Positions 63,022 through 64,000 of a DNA stretch of 64,000 nt are shown here, piece by piece. The stretch is from Metabacillus lacus. GTDB lineage: Bacteria > Bacillota > Bacilli > Bacillales > Bacillaceae. A program made the position numbers and the translations under genes. The number at the start of each line of letters is the position of its first letter. Within the stretch, counting starts at the first letter, position 1. The stretch is from the NCBI RefSeq assembly GCF_009674805.1, contig NZ_WKKI01000005.1, forward strand, positions 62,001-126,000. Reading direction: 5' to 3'. The notes under the pieces are model-generated. The model searched no databases. It had not been told where the DNA came from and was given only the letters and a program-made list of their open reading frames with translations.

Positions 63022-64000
63022 TTAGTTACTGCCGCAGCTTTTTCTGATCACAAGCTGCGCCGGCAGTACTGCCTTGTATGGAAACTCTCTCCCGTTGATT
63101 CTGTCAAGCAGCATTTTCACTGCCACACTTCCTATTCCTTCTGTATGTACGTTGATCGTTGTTAAAGGCGGGTCAATATAGCTGGCCATCTCAATATCAT
63201 TAAACCCAACAATACAAACATCCTCAGGGACATTGATTTCAAGCTCCCTCAATGCTCTGAGCGCACCGATCGCCATTGAATCGGAGCCGATAAAAAAAGC
63301 TTGGGGCAAAGAGCCTTTCTCAGAAGCCTCTTTCATCAAGCGGTAACCTTCCTGAAGACTGTATTCTCCCAGATGAACATGTTTGGATTCATACAGGTCT
63401 TTTTCCTTCATGAAAGAGATGTAGGAGGTGAGCCGTTTATCTTCAATCGCAATCTTGCGTCCTGAGGAGAGCTCTCTTTCAGTACCTCCAATGTAGCCAA
63501 TAGAACGGAGCCCTCTGCTCATGAGATGCTGCAGGGCTTGTTGCACAGCTCCATGAAAATCTGCCTCTACCGCATCAAAGCCTTCTCCGGCTGAATGGCT
63601 GGCAAATACAATATGCACTGGCTTTTTGCTGATTCTTGCCATTTCTTTGTGGCTGATTCTCCCTACTGCAATGACGCCATGAAGTTCATTAGACAACTCC
63701 AGCTCAGACTCTGGGTGAATTCTGATAATCTGTGTTGATACAATCCCCTGTTTTCTGCACTCAGCTTCAATTCCTTTTCGAATTGATAAAAAATAAGGAT
63801 CTTCCAGCTCTTCCTCTTTCGAGTGTCCCAAAACAATTCCTACTTTCAATGCAGAAGTCCCGGGTAGCGTTTTTTTCACTTTTTTATATTGCAGCTTGTC
63901 CGCTGCCTTTAGAATTTTTTCTCTCGTTTCGTCTGTTACCGAGAGTGAAGGATCTCCATTTAATACCCGTGAGACAGTTGCAGGAGACACGCCAGCCAAT
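63022..64000 (-). CDS. LacI-family transcriptional regulator (N-terminus cut by the window)
   Basis: This repressor is preserved to the window edge; about the first ten residues are missing. The helix-turn-helix continues as AGVSPATVSRVLNGDPSLSV. The effector domain (GIVLGHSKEEELEDPYFLSIRKGIEAECRKQG, then FIGSDSMAIGALRALRELEINVPEDVCIVGFNDIEMASYIDPPLTTI) is typical of sugar-responsive LacI members. A galactoside effector is likely, because it precedes the alpha-galactosidase gene. Related proteins are called MsmR or GalR, but no symbol is given. Confidence 0.88.
   Translation of the reverse strand, partial: LAGVSPATVSRVLNGDPSLSVTDETREKILKAADKLQYKKVKKTLPGTSALKVGIVLGHSKEEELEDPYFLSIRKGIEAECRKQGIVSTQIIRIHPESELELSNELHGVIAVGRISHKEMARISKKPVHIVFASHSAGEGFDAVEADFHGAVQQALQHLMSRGLRSIGYIGGTERELSSGRKIAIEDKRLTSYISFMKEKDLYESKHVHLGEYSLQEGYRLMKEASEKGSLPQAFFIGSDSMAIGALRALRELEINVPEDVCIVGFNDIEMASYIDPPLTTINVHTEGIGSVAVKMLLDRINGREFPYKAVLPAQLVIRKSCGSN

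Overview
The window comes from a low-GC Gram-positive, spore-former-type bacterium, most likely a Bacillaceae member (Bacillus sensu lato). The evidence is AGGAGG-type ribosome binding sites, SigA- and SigD-like promoters, and many genes resembling Bacillus subtilis genes in similar neighbourhoods: dat, nhaC, nhaX, bmrC and bmrD as in the yhe region; yhdX, yhdY and srtN as in the yhd region; hemAT and yhfW as in the yhf region; and an arabinose regulon. All family assignments were made by reading the sequence; no database search was run.

Layout. 1-8.3 kb: the tail of an unknown gene and a possible structured RNA; the cystine ABC transporter tcyABC; a hairpin repeat array; the heterodimeric ABC exporter bmrCD behind a leader-peptide attenuator; two small genes. 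8.5-17.2 kb: an HPr-like protein lacking the active-site His, a class A penicillin-binding protein with a long Lys/Glu tail, nhaX, hemAT behind a SigD-type promoter, nhaC and dat. 17.4-21.1 kb: a class I ribonucleotide reductase operon preceded by two NrdR-type boxes, a cobalamin riboswitch and a terminator. 21.2-23.5 kb: an accessory cluster (acetyltransferase, interrupted metallopeptidase, histidine phosphatase) whose intergenic gaps all carry a short CTAAC/GTTAG motif. 23.8-33.4 kb: sirtuin, MFS transporter, MscS channel, yhdX, a flavin monooxygenase/methyltransferase pair and the cadCA metal-efflux operon.

33.5-46.5 kb is an arabinose regulon: araN-araP-araQ-yesL-like-abfA and araB(K)-araD-araA, each starting from a consensus SigA promoter whose -35/-10 spacer contains a GTACGTAC-type AraR operator, with CcpA cre sites and two different araR genes. 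46.8-54.9 kb holds a luciferase-like oxidoreductase, a YkvR-like gene, an immunity-like gene beside a truncated toxin tail, DedA, CopC/CopD, a Rieske oxidoreductase and a YihY protein.

54.9-59.0 kb holds the most unusual system. Two divergent, paralogous B12-binding proteins both carry the CarH photoreceptor signature Wx9EH plus an ExHxxG cobalamin motif. Each overlaps a partner gene. The two partners share a PAS-like N-terminal region but differ in output: one is a histidine kinase resembling sporulation kinases, the other an RsbR-like STAS protein. An IsdG-type monooxygenase and a small helical protein complete the leftward operon. This looks like a duplicated B12-based, possibly light-sensing, signalling module with exchanged outputs.

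59.4-64 kb: a lipoprotein, a second hairpin array, a GH36 alpha-galactosidase and a truncated LacI regulator. Two repeat families link distant parts of the window: 42/52-bp hairpin units in two arrays, and three copies of an element of about 187 bp with inverted ends, one of which cuts the toxin gene.
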